NCBI GenBank assembly: GCA_905182565.1
Contig: CAJJCB010000026.1
Location: forward strand, 248,001 to 312,000
DNA: 64,000 nt
Reading direction: 5' to 3'
DNA from: Acidimicrobiaceae bacterium
Lineage (GTDB): Bacteria; Actinomycetota; Acidimicrobiia; Acidimicrobiales; Poriferisodalaceae
Shown in pieces: positions 8,902 to 18,244 of this stretch. Position 1 is the stretch's first letter; each line of letters opens with the position of its first letter. Below the pieces are notes generated by a model, which saw nothing but the letters and a program-made list of their open reading frames with translations, searched no databases and was not told the origin of the DNA. Both the position numbers and the translations under genes were made by a program.

Positions 8902-9756
8902 TTATTTCAATTGTGAGTGGTCACTACTTCTAATAAGGATTGCAGCTATGACTAAGCTAATTCCTCCCATCTCTGCCCAACTAGTTTCCTGATTTAAAAA
9001 AAGAAAACCTATGACTGAGGCAGTAACCGGCAGAAGGGCTTGGAGAAATGCAAAGCGAGAACGGCTAATACGGCTCAGAACGTTTTGGTCAATGCTGTAA
9101 GGAATGACGTTTGAGAGCACCCCAGTGAGTAGCGCCAAGCCCAAGATATTTGGAGAGCTAAAAGCGGTACTCATTTCGGAGATTCCGAATGGAGCTATGA
9201 CGAACGCTCCAACGAGCATGCCTACGCCAAGACCATCAATAGCTGCGCCGTGTCTGGCTACTTGGTGACCTAGAACTATGTATGCCGCCCACATCAGTCC
9301 GGCTATTAAGGCAAATAATATGCCGAGAGCCGTGCCGGACGGCTGAACTCCTGCCAGGATTATGACGCCTACGGAAGCAATACCTAAAGAGGAAACAGAT
9401 TTAATTGTTCTAGCCCCGATTGCTGCCACAGCGATTGGACCCAGAAATTCTATTGCGACTGCATTCCCCAAAGGAAGGAGTTCAATAGCTAGATAAATCG
9501 ACAGATTCATAGCGGCTAAGACGATGCCGAAAGCGCTAGCCCAAAGTAAATCTTTTTTATTCCATTTCCGTTTCCAGGACCTTCGAAAAAAAATTATTGC
9601 AAGAGCTGCAGCCAGAACCCTTAGTAGAGCAACCCCGCCAGGTCTTATGTTTTCAAACAAACCAACAGCGGTAGCAGCGCCGCTGTATTGTGAGATGCCC
9701 CCGAGGATAAATAAAAATTCCGGAGAAGCATTGTTATTAGAACGGTTGATGCTCAA
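8902..9756 (-). CDS. EamA/DMT family transporter (RhtA-like exporter)
   Basis: Ten-helix drug/metabolite transporter of 284 residues with two EamA repeats; the second begins around residue 145. The RPGGVALLRVLAAALAI and AAYIVLGHQVARHG segments resemble the RhtA (threonine/homoserine exporter) subgroup. Substrate is inferred as amino acids or related metabolites, weakly. Confidence 0.87.
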   Translation of the reverse strand: MSINRSNNNASPEFLFILGGISQYSGAATAVGLFENIRPGGVALLRVLAAALAIIFFRRSWKRKWNKKDLLWASAFGIVLAAMNLSIYLAIELLPLGNAVAIEFLGPIAVAAIGARTIKSVSSLGIASVGVIILAGVQPSGTALGILFALIAGLMWAAYIVLGHQVARHGAAIDGLGVGMLVGAFVIAPFGISEMSTAFSSPNILGLALLTGVLSNVIPYSIDQNVLSRISRSRFAFLQALLPVTASVIGFLFLNQETSWAEMGGISLVIAAILIRSSDHSQLK

Positions 9757-9779
9757 AGCGATTTAGTGGGTTCTAGAAA

Positions 9780-10001
9780 TTGAGACGGCATCACCTAGAG
9801 GTTATCTATGATCTGGCTCGGCTGGAAGCACATCTAGGTCCCTTGCTCGCTTATTCAATCTTTAGGCGAAACATTGAGCGTGGTTATGACCTCAGTGTTC
9901 TATGGCCTAGACTCCTTGGATACTATGACGATACGGTTATAGACAGAATAATGTGGGATGGTACATCCCTCATGATCACGCCTGGAGGGGTGAATCCATG
10001 A
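9780..10001 (+). CDS. Possible small protein upstream of the Liv operon
   Basis: An ORF of 73 codons starts at TTG (no ATG/GTG in frame, and a TAG lies 4 bp before it) and ends with TGA overlapping the ATG of the binding protein (ATGA). The residues are protein-like (LARLEAHLGPLLAYSIFRRN) but match no family I know. The overlap suggests translational coupling, but the weak start and lack of a clear ribosome-binding site leave it uncertain. The stretch could simply be the leader of the transport operon. Confidence 0.35.
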   Translation: MRRHHLEVIYDLARLEAHLGPLLAYSIFRRNIERGYDLSVLWPRLLGYYDDTVIDRIMWDGTSLMITPGGVNP

Positions 10002-11278
10002 AGTCCAAGTTTTTTAGAATGCTCGGCTTGCTGCTGGCATTTACAATGGTTGCCGCTGCATGCGGTAGCGATTCCGACTCAGAGAGTGTAGTCGGAAGCG
10101 GCCTCGGAGATGGTTCCTTAGGGACTGTTACCGTCGAGTCCGGTGACGACATTCAAATTCGTTCGCTTAACGCCATCACTGGCGATGTGGCTTTCTTGGG
10201 ATTACCTAACCAGCGGGGCGTAGAACAAGCCATTGCTGACTTCGGTGATATCAACGGATTCAGCGTAAGCATGGGGACGGGTCTTGATGATCTGTGCTCA
10301 GCTGATGGTGGACAAGCGGCAGCGCAAACTATTGTGGCTGACGAGTCAGTCGTTGGAGTTATCGGAACTTCTTGTTCAGGTGCTGCTACCGCAGCATCGC
10401 CATTGATCAGCGCTGCTGGCATGGTAATGATTTCACCTTCGAACACTTCGCCTTCACTAACCTCTGATTTAGTTGGTACTGCTGGTAAGGACTGGCACGC
10501 CGGTTATTACCGAACAGCTCATAATGATTTGTTCCAAGGTGCTGCCATGGCTAAATTTGTTCATGATGAGCTCGGTATGACTACCGCAGCTGCTATTCAT
10601 GATGGCGATCCTTACACCCAAGGTCTAGCTCAAGCTTTTTCGGATGCTTTTGAAGCACTCGGTGGAACAATGACCGGCTTCACAGGTATTAACAAAGAAG
10701 ACACCGACATGGTTCCTGTGCTTACAGAAGTAGCAGCCGGGTCTCCTGAGGCGTTATTCTTCCCAATCTTCCAACCTGCAGGTGACTTTATCGCTGCGCA
10801 GGCTCCGACGGTAGCAGGTCTTGAAAACGTGACATTGCTCGCTGCAGATGGTCTCCAGGTGTCTAGCTTCATGGGCCTTGACCAAGCAGACGGCATGTAT
10901 ATTTCTGGCCCGGACCTTCGATACGGAGAGAACACGAACCAAAGCACAGGAGTCACCGCAGAGTCTTTCCTTGAGACCTATGAAGCTAATAACGGCTCTT
11001 CGCCAGAAGCTTCTTTCTGGGCTCATTCATATGACGCTGCCACCATACTTCTCGAGGCAATCAAAGCTGCTTCGTTTGTGAATGATGGTGAACTGATTAT
11101 CGATCGAGCAGGCGTTCGCGAGTACTTGAATAGCCTTTCAGGGTATGCAGGTATTATCGGTTCGCTCACATGTGACGAATTCGGCGACTGTGGAGCACAG
11201 CGAATCACAGTAATCGGAAATATGTCAGCTGATTATGATGCATCAAACAATAACGTGGTGTTTGAATACGCACCGTAG
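9998..11278 (+). CDS. Branched-chain amino acid type ABC transporter substrate-binding lipoprotein
   Basis: Type I periplasmic-binding-fold protein (Peripla_BP_6, LivJ-like) of 426 residues. A signal peptide ends in the lipobox VAAACGS (Cys22), so it is probably a membrane-anchored lipoprotein. IRSLNAITGDVAFLGLPNQRG and VVGVIGTSCSGAATAASPLI match LivJ-type ligand-binding regions. The ATG at 9998 follows a GGAGGGG ribosome-binding site; an upstream GTG at 9953 would add 15 unlikely residues. Head of a five-gene Liv operon. Ligand may be branched-chain amino acids, amides or other small polar compounds. Confidence 0.93.
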   Translation: MKSKFFRMLGLLLAFTMVAAACGSDSDSESVVGSGLGDGSLGTVTVESGDDIQIRSLNAITGDVAFLGLPNQRGVEQAIADFGDINGFSVSMGTGLDDLCSADGGQAAAQTIVADESVVGVIGTSCSGAATAASPLISAAGMVMISPSNTSPSLTSDLVGTAGKDWHAGYYRTAHNDLFQGAAMAKFVHDELGMTTAAAIHDGDPYTQGLAQAFSDAFEALGGTMTGFTGINKEDTDMVPVLTEVAAGSPEALFFPIFQPAGDFIAAQAPTVAGLENVTLLAADGLQVSSFMGLDQADGMYISGPDLRYGENTNQSTGVTAESFLETYEANNGSSPEASFWAHSYDAATILLEAIKAASFVNDGELIIDRAGVREYLNSLSGYAGIIGSLTCDEFGDCGAQRITVIGNMSADYDASNNNVVFEYAP

Positions 11279-11333
11279 ATATATGCAGTAGTCGAACTCG
11301 TTCGACCTACAGCAGCTATCAATAAGTAATTTA

Positions 11334-11373
11334 AGCCGGTTCTGACCAGTTCGTAAGAGGGTCAGAACCGGCT
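11334..11373 (+). terminator. Strong hairpin between binding protein and permease
   Basis: A perfect 14-bp stem (AGCCGGTTCTGACC at 11334-11347, complement at 11360-11373) with a 12-nt loop lies 55 bp after the binding-protein stop. There is only a short T-run after it (TTGCATT), so it is probably a partial terminator or an RNA-stabilising 3' hairpin that lets the binding protein outnumber the permease. Confidence 0.7.
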
Positions 11374-11421
11374 TTGCATTACAGCATTACAGTCTGTGTA
11401 TCAAAAGCGGAAAGTAGGCCT

Positions 11422-12549
11422 GTGGCCACTAATAACGTTTACAAACCGACATCGCGAGTGCTGTGGGTAGACCGCTTCCTCGCGCTCATCCGGATAACGT
11501 TTATCGGTGTCGTTTCTGTTGGCGTCATTGCTTTTATAGCGCAACAAATAAACCCACAGAACCCTTTTGCTAGCTGGATTAACCCTGACGCCACCGGACT
11601 AACGGCTGACCAGTTGAAAGGGCTGCTGGTGACTGGTATCGCCCAGGGCGCTATGTACGGTTTGATAGCGCTTGGCTATTCAATGGTGTATGGAGTTCTG
11701 GGATTCATTAACTTTGCTCATGGCGAAGTTTTTATGGCTGGCGCTATGTCTGGAATGATCATTAGCAACAAGCTGGCCGAATCAGGGCTCTGGCAAGACG
11801 CTTTCTTATTTAGTTTGGCCTTTGTCATCGTCACTTCAATAGTCGTGTCAACAGCCACAGCGATAATTATGGAACGAGTAGCTTACCGAAGGCTTCGAGA
11901 CGCACCGAGACTTATTCCTCTTATAACTTCTATAGGTGTTTCATTTTTTATTCAAAATACATCGGTTGTCTTATTCGGACCTGGAGCTAAGGCATATCCT
12001 TCGATACCTGAGTGGCTGACTCGCAAGCGTTCTTTCCTGACCTTTGAGATCGAAGGAACAAAACTTTTAGTGCTAGTCGTAGCTGCAGTATCAATGACTG
12101 GACTCTGGTACTTAGTGGAGCGAACACGTACGGGCAAAGCAATGCGCGCCGTGGCTGAAGACAAAGAGATAGCTGCATTAATGGGAATTAATGTGAACCG
12201 AATTATCGTTACCACTTTTGCTGTTGGTGGAGCTATGGCCGGTGTGGCTGGAATTCTTTGGGGTATTTTATTTAGGAGCGTAACTCACATGACGGGTTTC
12301 TTGCCCGGCATTAAGGCCTTTAGCGCTGCTGTTGTCGGGGGAATAGGAAATCTTGGAGGAGCGATGGCAGGCGGGTTATCCCTCGGTGCTGCTGAAGCAA
12401 CAGCACCATTAGTGGTGCTTGAACCATTGGGAGTTAACGGAGTCTCTCAGCTTCGCGACGCGGTTGCGTTTTCGGTACTGATATTTGTATTGCTAGTTAA
12501 GCCCAATGGCCTATTCGGAGAGCGACTTTCCGAGGAGGATCGCGCATGA
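11422..12549 (+). CDS. Branched-chain amino acid ABC transporter permease, LivH-like
   Basis: Inner-membrane permease of about 375 residues with around eight transmembrane helices. GLIALGYSMVYGVLGFINFAHGEVFM is the LivH signature region, and the coupling-helix region contains RAVAEDKEIAALMGINVNR. The GTG at 11422 is preferred because an AGTAGG sequence lies just upstream; a TTG at 11374 would begin inside the hairpin. The last four bases overlap the next gene (ATGA). Confidence 0.93.
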   Translation: MATNNVYKPTSRVLWVDRFLALIRITFIGVVSVGVIAFIAQQINPQNPFASWINPDATGLTADQLKGLLVTGIAQGAMYGLIALGYSMVYGVLGFINFAHGEVFMAGAMSGMIISNKLAESGLWQDAFLFSLAFVIVTSIVVSTATAIIMERVAYRRLRDAPRLIPLITSIGVSFFIQNTSVVLFGPGAKAYPSIPEWLTRKRSFLTFEIEGTKLLVLVVAAVSMTGLWYLVERTRTGKAMRAVAEDKEIAALMGINVNRIIVTTFAVGGAMAGVAGILWGILFRSVTHMTGFLPGIKAFSAAVVGGIGNLGGAMAGGLSLGAAEATAPLVVLEPLGVNGVSQLRDAVAFSVLIFVLLVKPNGLFGERLSEEDRA

Positions 12550-14363
12550 ACAGCGACGTAGGCCTTAAGGAAAACGCGCCCAATAGATCTAGTTACCCCT
12601 GGCTGCGAGCCGTTAGATTTTCGTTGCTGGGATCATTAGCCAGCATCTTTATTGCTCTTTCTGGAATGCCTGTAGGGCTAGATCGACGAGCAATCATATA
12701 CCCAGTCTTGAGTCTAGGATTTCTGGCTATTTTGTGGGTTCCCCTTGCTATGGCTGCATCTGCCGGTAAAGAAACAGTGCTTGAAGGAATGGAGGCGAGG
12801 AAACGCGGGGTTATCGATGTAGGAGTGGGTTCTCTCGTTGGCCTAGGTAGCACCTCAGGAATCTGTTGCTTGATGGTTCTCATCAAAAACTTTGATCTTC
12901 GAGACCCACTTGTGAACTGGAGTCCACAGCTTTTAGACCTTTTGTCTTACCGACAAAATATTTCCGTAGGGATAGGGATATGGCTGCTTGTCGGCGCTGG
13001 CCTGGGAGCACTTGGCGGGCTCACTAATCTGATTTCACGCTTTTCGCGTCGTTTAATTTTAAATTTTGTGTTTGCCATAGTCGGCGTGTCGGTGCTTGAA
13101 ACTATTGTCACAGACCTGTCCGAAGGATTCGGACTCGCTTGGGTCACAGATTTGATGTACTACAAGCGGGGTGGGTTGGAAATCTACGGTGCTCTATTTG
13201 TGGGCATAGTTGCAGTTGCCGTTCCGTTGCTGCTGAGACAGAGAACGACTACGGCTAGAGAGCGTTTCAGCTCTTTGAGCCCCAACGACCAGTCTCGTGT
13301 AAAACGTATTTCAATAATTGCTGGCTCACTATTGTTAGTTATTCTGCCGTTCTTCCTAGGAAAAATAACTAACGAGTTGCTGGCAAACGTTGGCCTATTC
13401 GTGTTGCTAGCTCTTGGATTGAATATTGTCGTAGGACTGGCAGGTATTCTCGACCTAGGGTATGTAGCGTTTTTCGCCGTAGGGGGATACACCACTGCTG
13501 TGTTAACTTCACCAGATTCTCCTGGGTTTTCGCCCGAGTTACCCTGGCCAGTAGCGCTAATTGTTGTAGTAATTTTTACCGGAATTGTTGGTTTGTTTAT
13601 TGGAGCCCCTGTAATTCGGATGCGCGGAGATTACTTAGCTATAGTGACGCTCGGCTTCGGCGAAATTATTCGTCTGCTCTTCCTTTCAGACTGGTTGTCT
13701 GATTGGTTCGGTGGAGCCCAGGGAATTACAAACATCCCTGGTGTAGAGGTCGGATTTGCCACTGTCAAAGGTACTGATCCTCGTTCTGTATTTTTACTGG
13801 TGCTTTTGTTCTGTGCAGTGGCGATTTATGTCTCTTGGAGACTAGAAAAATCGCGTCTCGGGCGAGCATGGATGGCTATCCGAGAAGATGAAGATGTCGC
13901 TGAAGCCATGGGAATAAACACTACGAACACAAAGCTAATGGCGTTTGTTGTCGGAGCAGTTTTAGCGTCCTTTTCAGGCGCTATTTTTGCCGCAAAAGTT
14001 GGGTCAATCTTTCCGACTAGTTTTATCATGCTCGTGTCAATAATTATTCTTGTAGTCGTGATCGTCGGAGGGATGGGGAACATAAGCGGCGTAATAGTCG
14101 GGACCGTTGTGTTGATTGGGGTGCTCGGTGGGCCGAAACAACCAGGACTCCTTCAAGAGTTCAGCCAGTTTAAATTATTGATATATGGTGCTCTTTTGGT
14201 GTGGATGATGCTGAAACGTCCAGAAGGGTTAATCCCAAATATTCGGAGAACTAGAGAGTTGCACCAAGACGAATTTCTTCAAGATGCGTGGCTTAAAGGG
14301 CAGATCGACTCCGAAGATAACCATGCCGACTCGAACGTCCCAAAAGAAGGAAAAGATCTATGA
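12546..14363 (+). CDS. Branched-chain amino acid ABC transporter permease, LivM-like with extended N-terminus
   Basis: The C-terminal half, from about residue 260, is a standard LivM permease: LLALGLNIVVGLAGILDLG, MRGDYLAIVTLGFGEIIRLL and WMAIREDEDVAEAMGINTT. The N-terminal 250 or so residues are extra and contain several hydrophobic segments, so the 605-residue protein is much longer than the usual 320-420. The protein overlaps both neighbours by four bases. The role of the extension is unknown. Confidence 0.92.
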   Translation: MNSDVGLKENAPNRSSYPWLRAVRFSLLGSLASIFIALSGMPVGLDRRAIIYPVLSLGFLAILWVPLAMAASAGKETVLEGMEARKRGVIDVGVGSLVGLGSTSGICCLMVLIKNFDLRDPLVNWSPQLLDLLSYRQNISVGIGIWLLVGAGLGALGGLTNLISRFSRRLILNFVFAIVGVSVLETIVTDLSEGFGLAWVTDLMYYKRGGLEIYGALFVGIVAVAVPLLLRQRTTTARERFSSLSPNDQSRVKRISIIAGSLLLVILPFFLGKITNELLANVGLFVLLALGLNIVVGLAGILDLGYVAFFAVGGYTTAVLTSPDSPGFSPELPWPVALIVVVIFTGIVGLFIGAPVIRMRGDYLAIVTLGFGEIIRLLFLSDWLSDWFGGAQGITNIPGVEVGFATVKGTDPRSVFLLVLLFCAVAIYVSWRLEKSRLGRAWMAIREDEDVAEAMGINTTNTKLMAFVVGAVLASFSGAIFAAKVGSIFPTSFIMLVSIIILVVVIVGGMGNISGVIVGTVVLIGVLGGPKQPGLLQEFSQFKLLIYGALLVWMMLKRPEGLIPNIRRTRELHQDEFLQDAWLKGQIDSEDNHADSNVPKEGKDL

Positions 14364-15145
14364 GGATGCTCGATATCCAGCGACTAAGCGTGACTTTCGG
14401 GGGCCTTCATGCGTTAAACAATCTTGACTTTCAGGTAAATGAAGGAGAGATTGTTAGCGTAATTGGGCCAAATGGTGCAGGGAAAACGACGTTTTTCAAC
14501 ATGATAAGTGGCATGGTTTCGCCTACCAGTGGTGACATTGTGTTCGAAGGAGAGTCGCTTCTCGGTCTTGATCCAAGTCAAGTGACAGCCAGGGGAATTG
14601 CTAGGACTTTTCAAAATGTCAGGTTGTTTGCCAATATGACGATTCTAGAAAACGTCATGGTGGCACAGCACTGCCGCACTCGGCAGCAAGTATTTGGGGC
14701 GCTCTTTCAAACCAAGGCATTTAGGCAAGAAGAAAAAGAAATCCGTGAGTACGCCGAAGAGGTACTTTCATTCTTCGGCACCAGATTAGTTGGCTATCGG
14801 ATAAATCAGCCAGCTTCTGTGCTTTCGTATGCCAACCGGCGAAGGCTCGAAATAGCAAGAGCTATGGCCACCAGGCCCCGGCTATTACTTTTAGATGAGC
14901 CAGTTGCTGGGATGAACCCGAAAGAAACGGCCGAGCTCGCCGAGCTAATTGGCAGATTGCGTTCAGAGTGGGGATTTACAATCGTGATTATTGAGCATGA
15001 TATGAGCGTAGTAAGAGATGTGTCTGATCGTGTAGTAGTGCTTGATCACGGTGAAACCATTGCCCAAGGATCTTTTGATGATGTTTCTAACGATCCGATG
15101 GTAGTTGAAGCCTACTTGGGCCGTCCTGTGCAGGAGGCTTCATGA
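14360..15145 (+). CDS. Branched-chain amino acid ABC transporter ATP-binding protein, LivG-like
   Basis: ABC ATPase of 261 residues. Walker A is GPNGAGKTT, the signature is the LivG-type variant SYANRRRLEIARAM, Walker B is LLLLDEPVAGMNP and the switch histidine is in IVIIEHDMSVV. It drives the LivH/LivM permease. ATG at 14360 overlaps the LivM stop (ATGA), and its own stop overlaps the LivF start. Confidence 0.95.
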   Translation: MRMLDIQRLSVTFGGLHALNNLDFQVNEGEIVSVIGPNGAGKTTFFNMISGMVSPTSGDIVFEGESLLGLDPSQVTARGIARTFQNVRLFANMTILENVMVAQHCRTRQQVFGALFQTKAFRQEEKEIREYAEEVLSFFGTRLVGYRINQPASVLSYANRRRLEIARAMATRPRLLLLDEPVAGMNPKETAELAELIGRLRSEWGFTIVIIEHDMSVVRDVSDRVVVLDHGETIAQGSFDDVSNDPMVVEAYLGRPVQEAS

Positions 15146-15885
15146 GTGCAGAAGGTCATGAAGTTCCACTATTAGAAATGCGCGGAGTTAACACCCATTA
15201 TGGGGCTGTACATATTTTGAAAGACGTAAACTTAGCCATCTATCCCGGTGAGCTAGTTTGTTTGCTCGGCGGTAATGCAAGTGGGAAAAGCACGACTCTA
15301 AAAACATTGTTAGGAATGGTTACTCCCACCACAGGAGAAGTAGTCCTTGATGGTGAGGTTGTCACTAAAGAGTCCACGAGCTATCGAGTTGAGCGAGGAA
15401 TCACAATGGTTCCTGAGAATAGGCGTCTTTTCAAGCGTTTAAGTGTTCTCGAAAACTTAGAATTAGGTGCGTACCTTCGAAAAGATCGAGAGCAAATTGC
15501 TCTCGATCTTGAGCGCATATTTGATTTATTTCCTCGGGTTAAAGAACGCCTAGGGCAAAAATCTGGAACCCTTTCCGGTGGAGAGCAACAGATGGTTGCG
15601 ATGGGCCGAGCTCTCATGTCAAACCCTCGTGTTTTGCTAATGGATGAACCTTCTATGGGGTTAGCGCCAGCTTTAGTCCAAACGAATTTTGAGTTGATAC
15701 AACAAATCCATGAAGAGGGTGTGGCAATTTTCATGGTGGAGCAGAATGCCAACATGGCATTGTCAATAGCGGACCGAGGTTGGGTACTTCAAACCGGTCG
15801 AGTAGTCCTAGACGATGCAGCAGATGCGTTATTGGCAAATCCGGACCTGAGAGCTTCGTATCTTGGTGAAGTGGGAAGCGCTTAA
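15142..15885 (+). CDS. Branched-chain amino acid ABC transporter ATP-binding protein, LivF-like
   Basis: ABC ATPase of 247 residues. Walker A is GGNASGKST, a slight variant; the signature is LSGGEQQMVAMGRAL, Walker B is VLLMDEPSMGLAP, and the LivF-type HYGAVHILKDVNL opening is present. Last gene of the Liv operon. It is followed after 15 bp by the convergent end of the P450 gene. Confidence 0.95.
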   Translation: MSAEGHEVPLLEMRGVNTHYGAVHILKDVNLAIYPGELVCLLGGNASGKSTTLKTLLGMVTPTTGEVVLDGEVVTKESTSYRVERGITMVPENRRLFKRLSVLENLELGAYLRKDREQIALDLERIFDLFPRVKERLGQKSGTLSGGEQQMVAMGRALMSNPRVLLMDEPSMGLAPALVQTNFELIQQIHEEGVAIFMVEQNANMALSIADRGWVLQTGRVVLDDAADALLANPDLRASYLGEVGSA

Positions 15886-15900
15886 GAGTTGCTTTTAGAG

Positions 15901-17172
15901 CTAGCTGAAGGTAACTGGCAAGGTCTTAGCAGAGTTTAAGAAATTGGAGTGAGCTCTCACGCCAGGACCTGTTACTTCGATGTCGGGCAATCGAGTAAGT
16001 AGCTCCCGAAGCATAATTTCGATTTGAAGTTTGCCGAGCCGGGCCCCAAGACAAAAGTGAGGCCCAACTCCAAACGCAACATGCGTGTTGGGGCTCCGCG
16101 TTAGGTCGAACTCATCAGGATTATCGAAAACTTCTGGGTCCCGATTGGCGGATGGATACCAGAGTAACAATTTGTCTCCCTTCCGAATTTCGGTTCCCTT
16201 TATTTCGGTAGTGCAGGTTGCTGTGCGACGAAAATGCAAAACTGGGTTAGTGAATCGGAGGGTCTCTTCGATAAAGCCTGGCAGGTAGCGATCTAAGTCG
16301 CTGGTTAATAGTTTACGTTGCTCAGGAAACTGCGACAGAACCTCCATAGCTCCGGTAAGCGATGATCTGGTTGTCTCATTTCCAGCTACGAGAAGCAAAA
16401 ACCAAAGCAAAATTAATTTGTTGTTGTCTAGCCGTTCGCCGTTCACTTCTGATTGAACAAAATAGGAGACCATGTCATCTCCAGGTCGTTCTCGTTTTGA
16501 GTTGATGACGTTGAGCCCGTAGCTAAACAACTCATCTTTGGCAGTAAGGAAATCTTTCACAGACCCGCCAAAGTCCGGATCGTGATTACCAATTATTCGA
16601 TTAGACCAGTCATAAAAAAGTTTCGTGTCTTGAGACTTAACTCCCATGATATGAGCTAATACTTGCAACGGCAGCTCTGAAGCTATCGAAGACACAAAGT
16701 CAACTTTTCCTTTTCCGGAAACTTCGTCAATAATTTTAGTACTAAAGTTTTCTATCGCCGCTGACAAGTTGCGCACCCAAGTGGGGGAGAAGGGCTCTCG
16801 GATCGATCGTCGAAGCAGCGTATGGTCCGGCGGATCCATTCCCATCAAGTTAAGTCGCGTCTCCTCTAGAACTGCGCCACTGAGATCTGATCCCGTAAAA
16901 CCACCTAGCCAAGATGAAAAAATTGCCGGTTTCATTGACACTTCTTGGATGTCAGCGTGGCGGGTCACACACCAGAAACCTCGACCAGACTTGCCTCCTG
17001 GCCGGCGCGGATTCTCTGGGTGAAAAGCGATAGGAGCTTTGTCTCGCAACTTTCGAAACGCATCGTAGGGAGGGCCTGCAGCAAAACTTGCAGGATTCCA
17101 AAGATCTACATTGATGTAGTCCGGTGCCCAAGGCTGGCGCTTGGAGGAAGGTTGGTCTGTGTCGATGGCCAT
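15901..17172 (-). CDS. Cytochrome P450
   Basis: Soluble bacterial P450 of 423 residues. The I-helix has LLVAGNETTRSS, the K-helix ETLRF supplies the ExxR motif, and the heme-binding loop FGVGPHFCLGARLG places the thiolate ligand at about Cys374. The sequence is of the CYP125/CYP142-like type that acts on sterols or aliphatic substrates, but the substrate cannot be read. No ferredoxin gene is adjacent. The start ATG follows little obvious ribosome-binding sequence. Confidence 0.95.
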   Translation of the reverse strand: MAIDTDQPSSKRQPWAPDYINVDLWNPASFAAGPPYDAFRKLRDKAPIAFHPENPRRPGGKSGRGFWCVTRHADIQEVSMKPAIFSSWLGGFTGSDLSGAVLEETRLNLMGMDPPDHTLLRRSIREPFSPTWVRNLSAAIENFSTKIIDEVSGKGKVDFVSSIASELPLQVLAHIMGVKSQDTKLFYDWSNRIIGNHDPDFGGSVKDFLTAKDELFSYGLNVINSKRERPGDDMVSYFVQSEVNGERLDNNKLILLWFLLLVAGNETTRSSLTGAMEVLSQFPEQRKLLTSDLDRYLPGFIEETLRFTNPVLHFRRTATCTTEIKGTEIRKGDKLLLWYPSANRDPEVFDNPDEFDLTRSPNTHVAFGVGPHFCLGARLGKLQIEIMLRELLTRLPDIEVTGPGVRAHSNFLNSAKTLPVTFS

Positions 17173-17250
17173 GATGAAGTCTAATTATAAGAAAAGTCGT
17201 ATGTGCATTGAGGGTGTCGCTGACAATTCACGAGAAATCTGTATAAAGCG

Positions 17251-18147
17251 TTAGTTGTGGAGCTTCAGGACCGAATCAGCTACGCCTTCGAGTTCTGCAA
17301 ACCAGTCGTCGGGTTCACCGACCAGAACAGGAACGAATTTAGAAGCTCCAACTTCGATAAATTTTTCAAGTTGAACTCGTAGACCTTCATAGCCAGTAGG
17401 AACTATTTCACTTGGGTCAGTGTCAGGTGCTCTTTTCTTCAGGATAGCTTTGTAAGACTCTGTAAGTCCTCCGTGGGTGTATGGAACGAGTACCCCAAAA
17501 TGTTCAGGGTCAATTTCCCGATCATTTTCGTCTGCAGCTTGGGTGACCACTTTCCAGCCCTGCGCAGCAGTCTGTGGCGTGCAAAATGATGGTAGCCAGC
17601 CATCTGCGAATCGACCGACCCGCCTAAGTTCGACATCTGCCGCTCCTCCCAACCAAATATCCATAGGCTTTTGTGCTGGTTTTGGAAGGAGCTGGACATT
17701 CTCATAATTGTAATAATTACCATTGTGAGTGACGGGCTCATCTTCCCAAAACCGCTTTAACAGCGGAAGGGCTTCATTGAAAATTTTCGCCCGTTCTTTT
17801 CGCTCGACTCCAAAAGCATTTTGTTCATGAGCATCGGCAACACCGAGACCAAAGGCTGGCAAAAGTCGACCGTTAGACAAGCGATCAAGGCTGGCTAACT
17901 CTTTTGCCAATACGGCAAGATTTCGTCCCGGCAAAACCATTACTGAAAATCCGAATTTTATTCTTTTTGTTCTCCCTGCAGCGTATGAAAGACCAACTAT
18001 AGGATCAGGGGACTCTCCGCCGAGTCGTTCACTCAACCAAAGTGAGTCGAAACCTAGATCTTCTAAGGCGTCTACAAAGGGGTCAAAAGTCTTATGGTCA
18101 TTAGTAAAACTTCTTGTTCCTAGTCCAAAACCAATTCGAATCTTCAT
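17251..18147 (-). CDS. LLM class F420-dependent oxidoreductase
   Basis: Luciferase-like monooxygenase fold of about 298 residues: MKIRIGFGLGTRSF start, LGFDSLWLSERLGG, KFGFSVMVLPGRNLAVLAKE and LLPAFGLGVADAHEQNAFG. The frame stays open upstream to an ATG at 18189, but the one at 18147 begins exactly at the first beta-strand and is preferred. The substrate is unknown. It lies alone between the P450 and the SDR gene. Confidence 0.88.
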   Translation of the reverse strand: MKIRIGFGLGTRSFTNDHKTFDPFVDALEDLGFDSLWLSERLGGESPDPIVGLSYAAGRTKRIKFGFSVMVLPGRNLAVLAKELASLDRLSNGRLLPAFGLGVADAHEQNAFGVERKERAKIFNEALPLLKRFWEDEPVTHNGNYYNYENVQLLPKPAQKPMDIWLGGAADVELRRVGRFADGWLPSFCTPQTAAQGWKVVTQAADENDREIDPEHFGVLVPYTHGGLTESYKAILKKRAPDTDPSEIVPTGYEGLRVQLEKFIEVGASKFVPVLVGEPDDWFAELEGVADSVLKLHN

Positions 18148-18244
18148 AACGCGCACATTAGAACATCGGGAGTGGCTTTGTCCTTTCAATTTGCAATGAA
18201 CTTATGTAGGTCATTCTGACCGAACGGGCGTATCGTCTCTGTTC

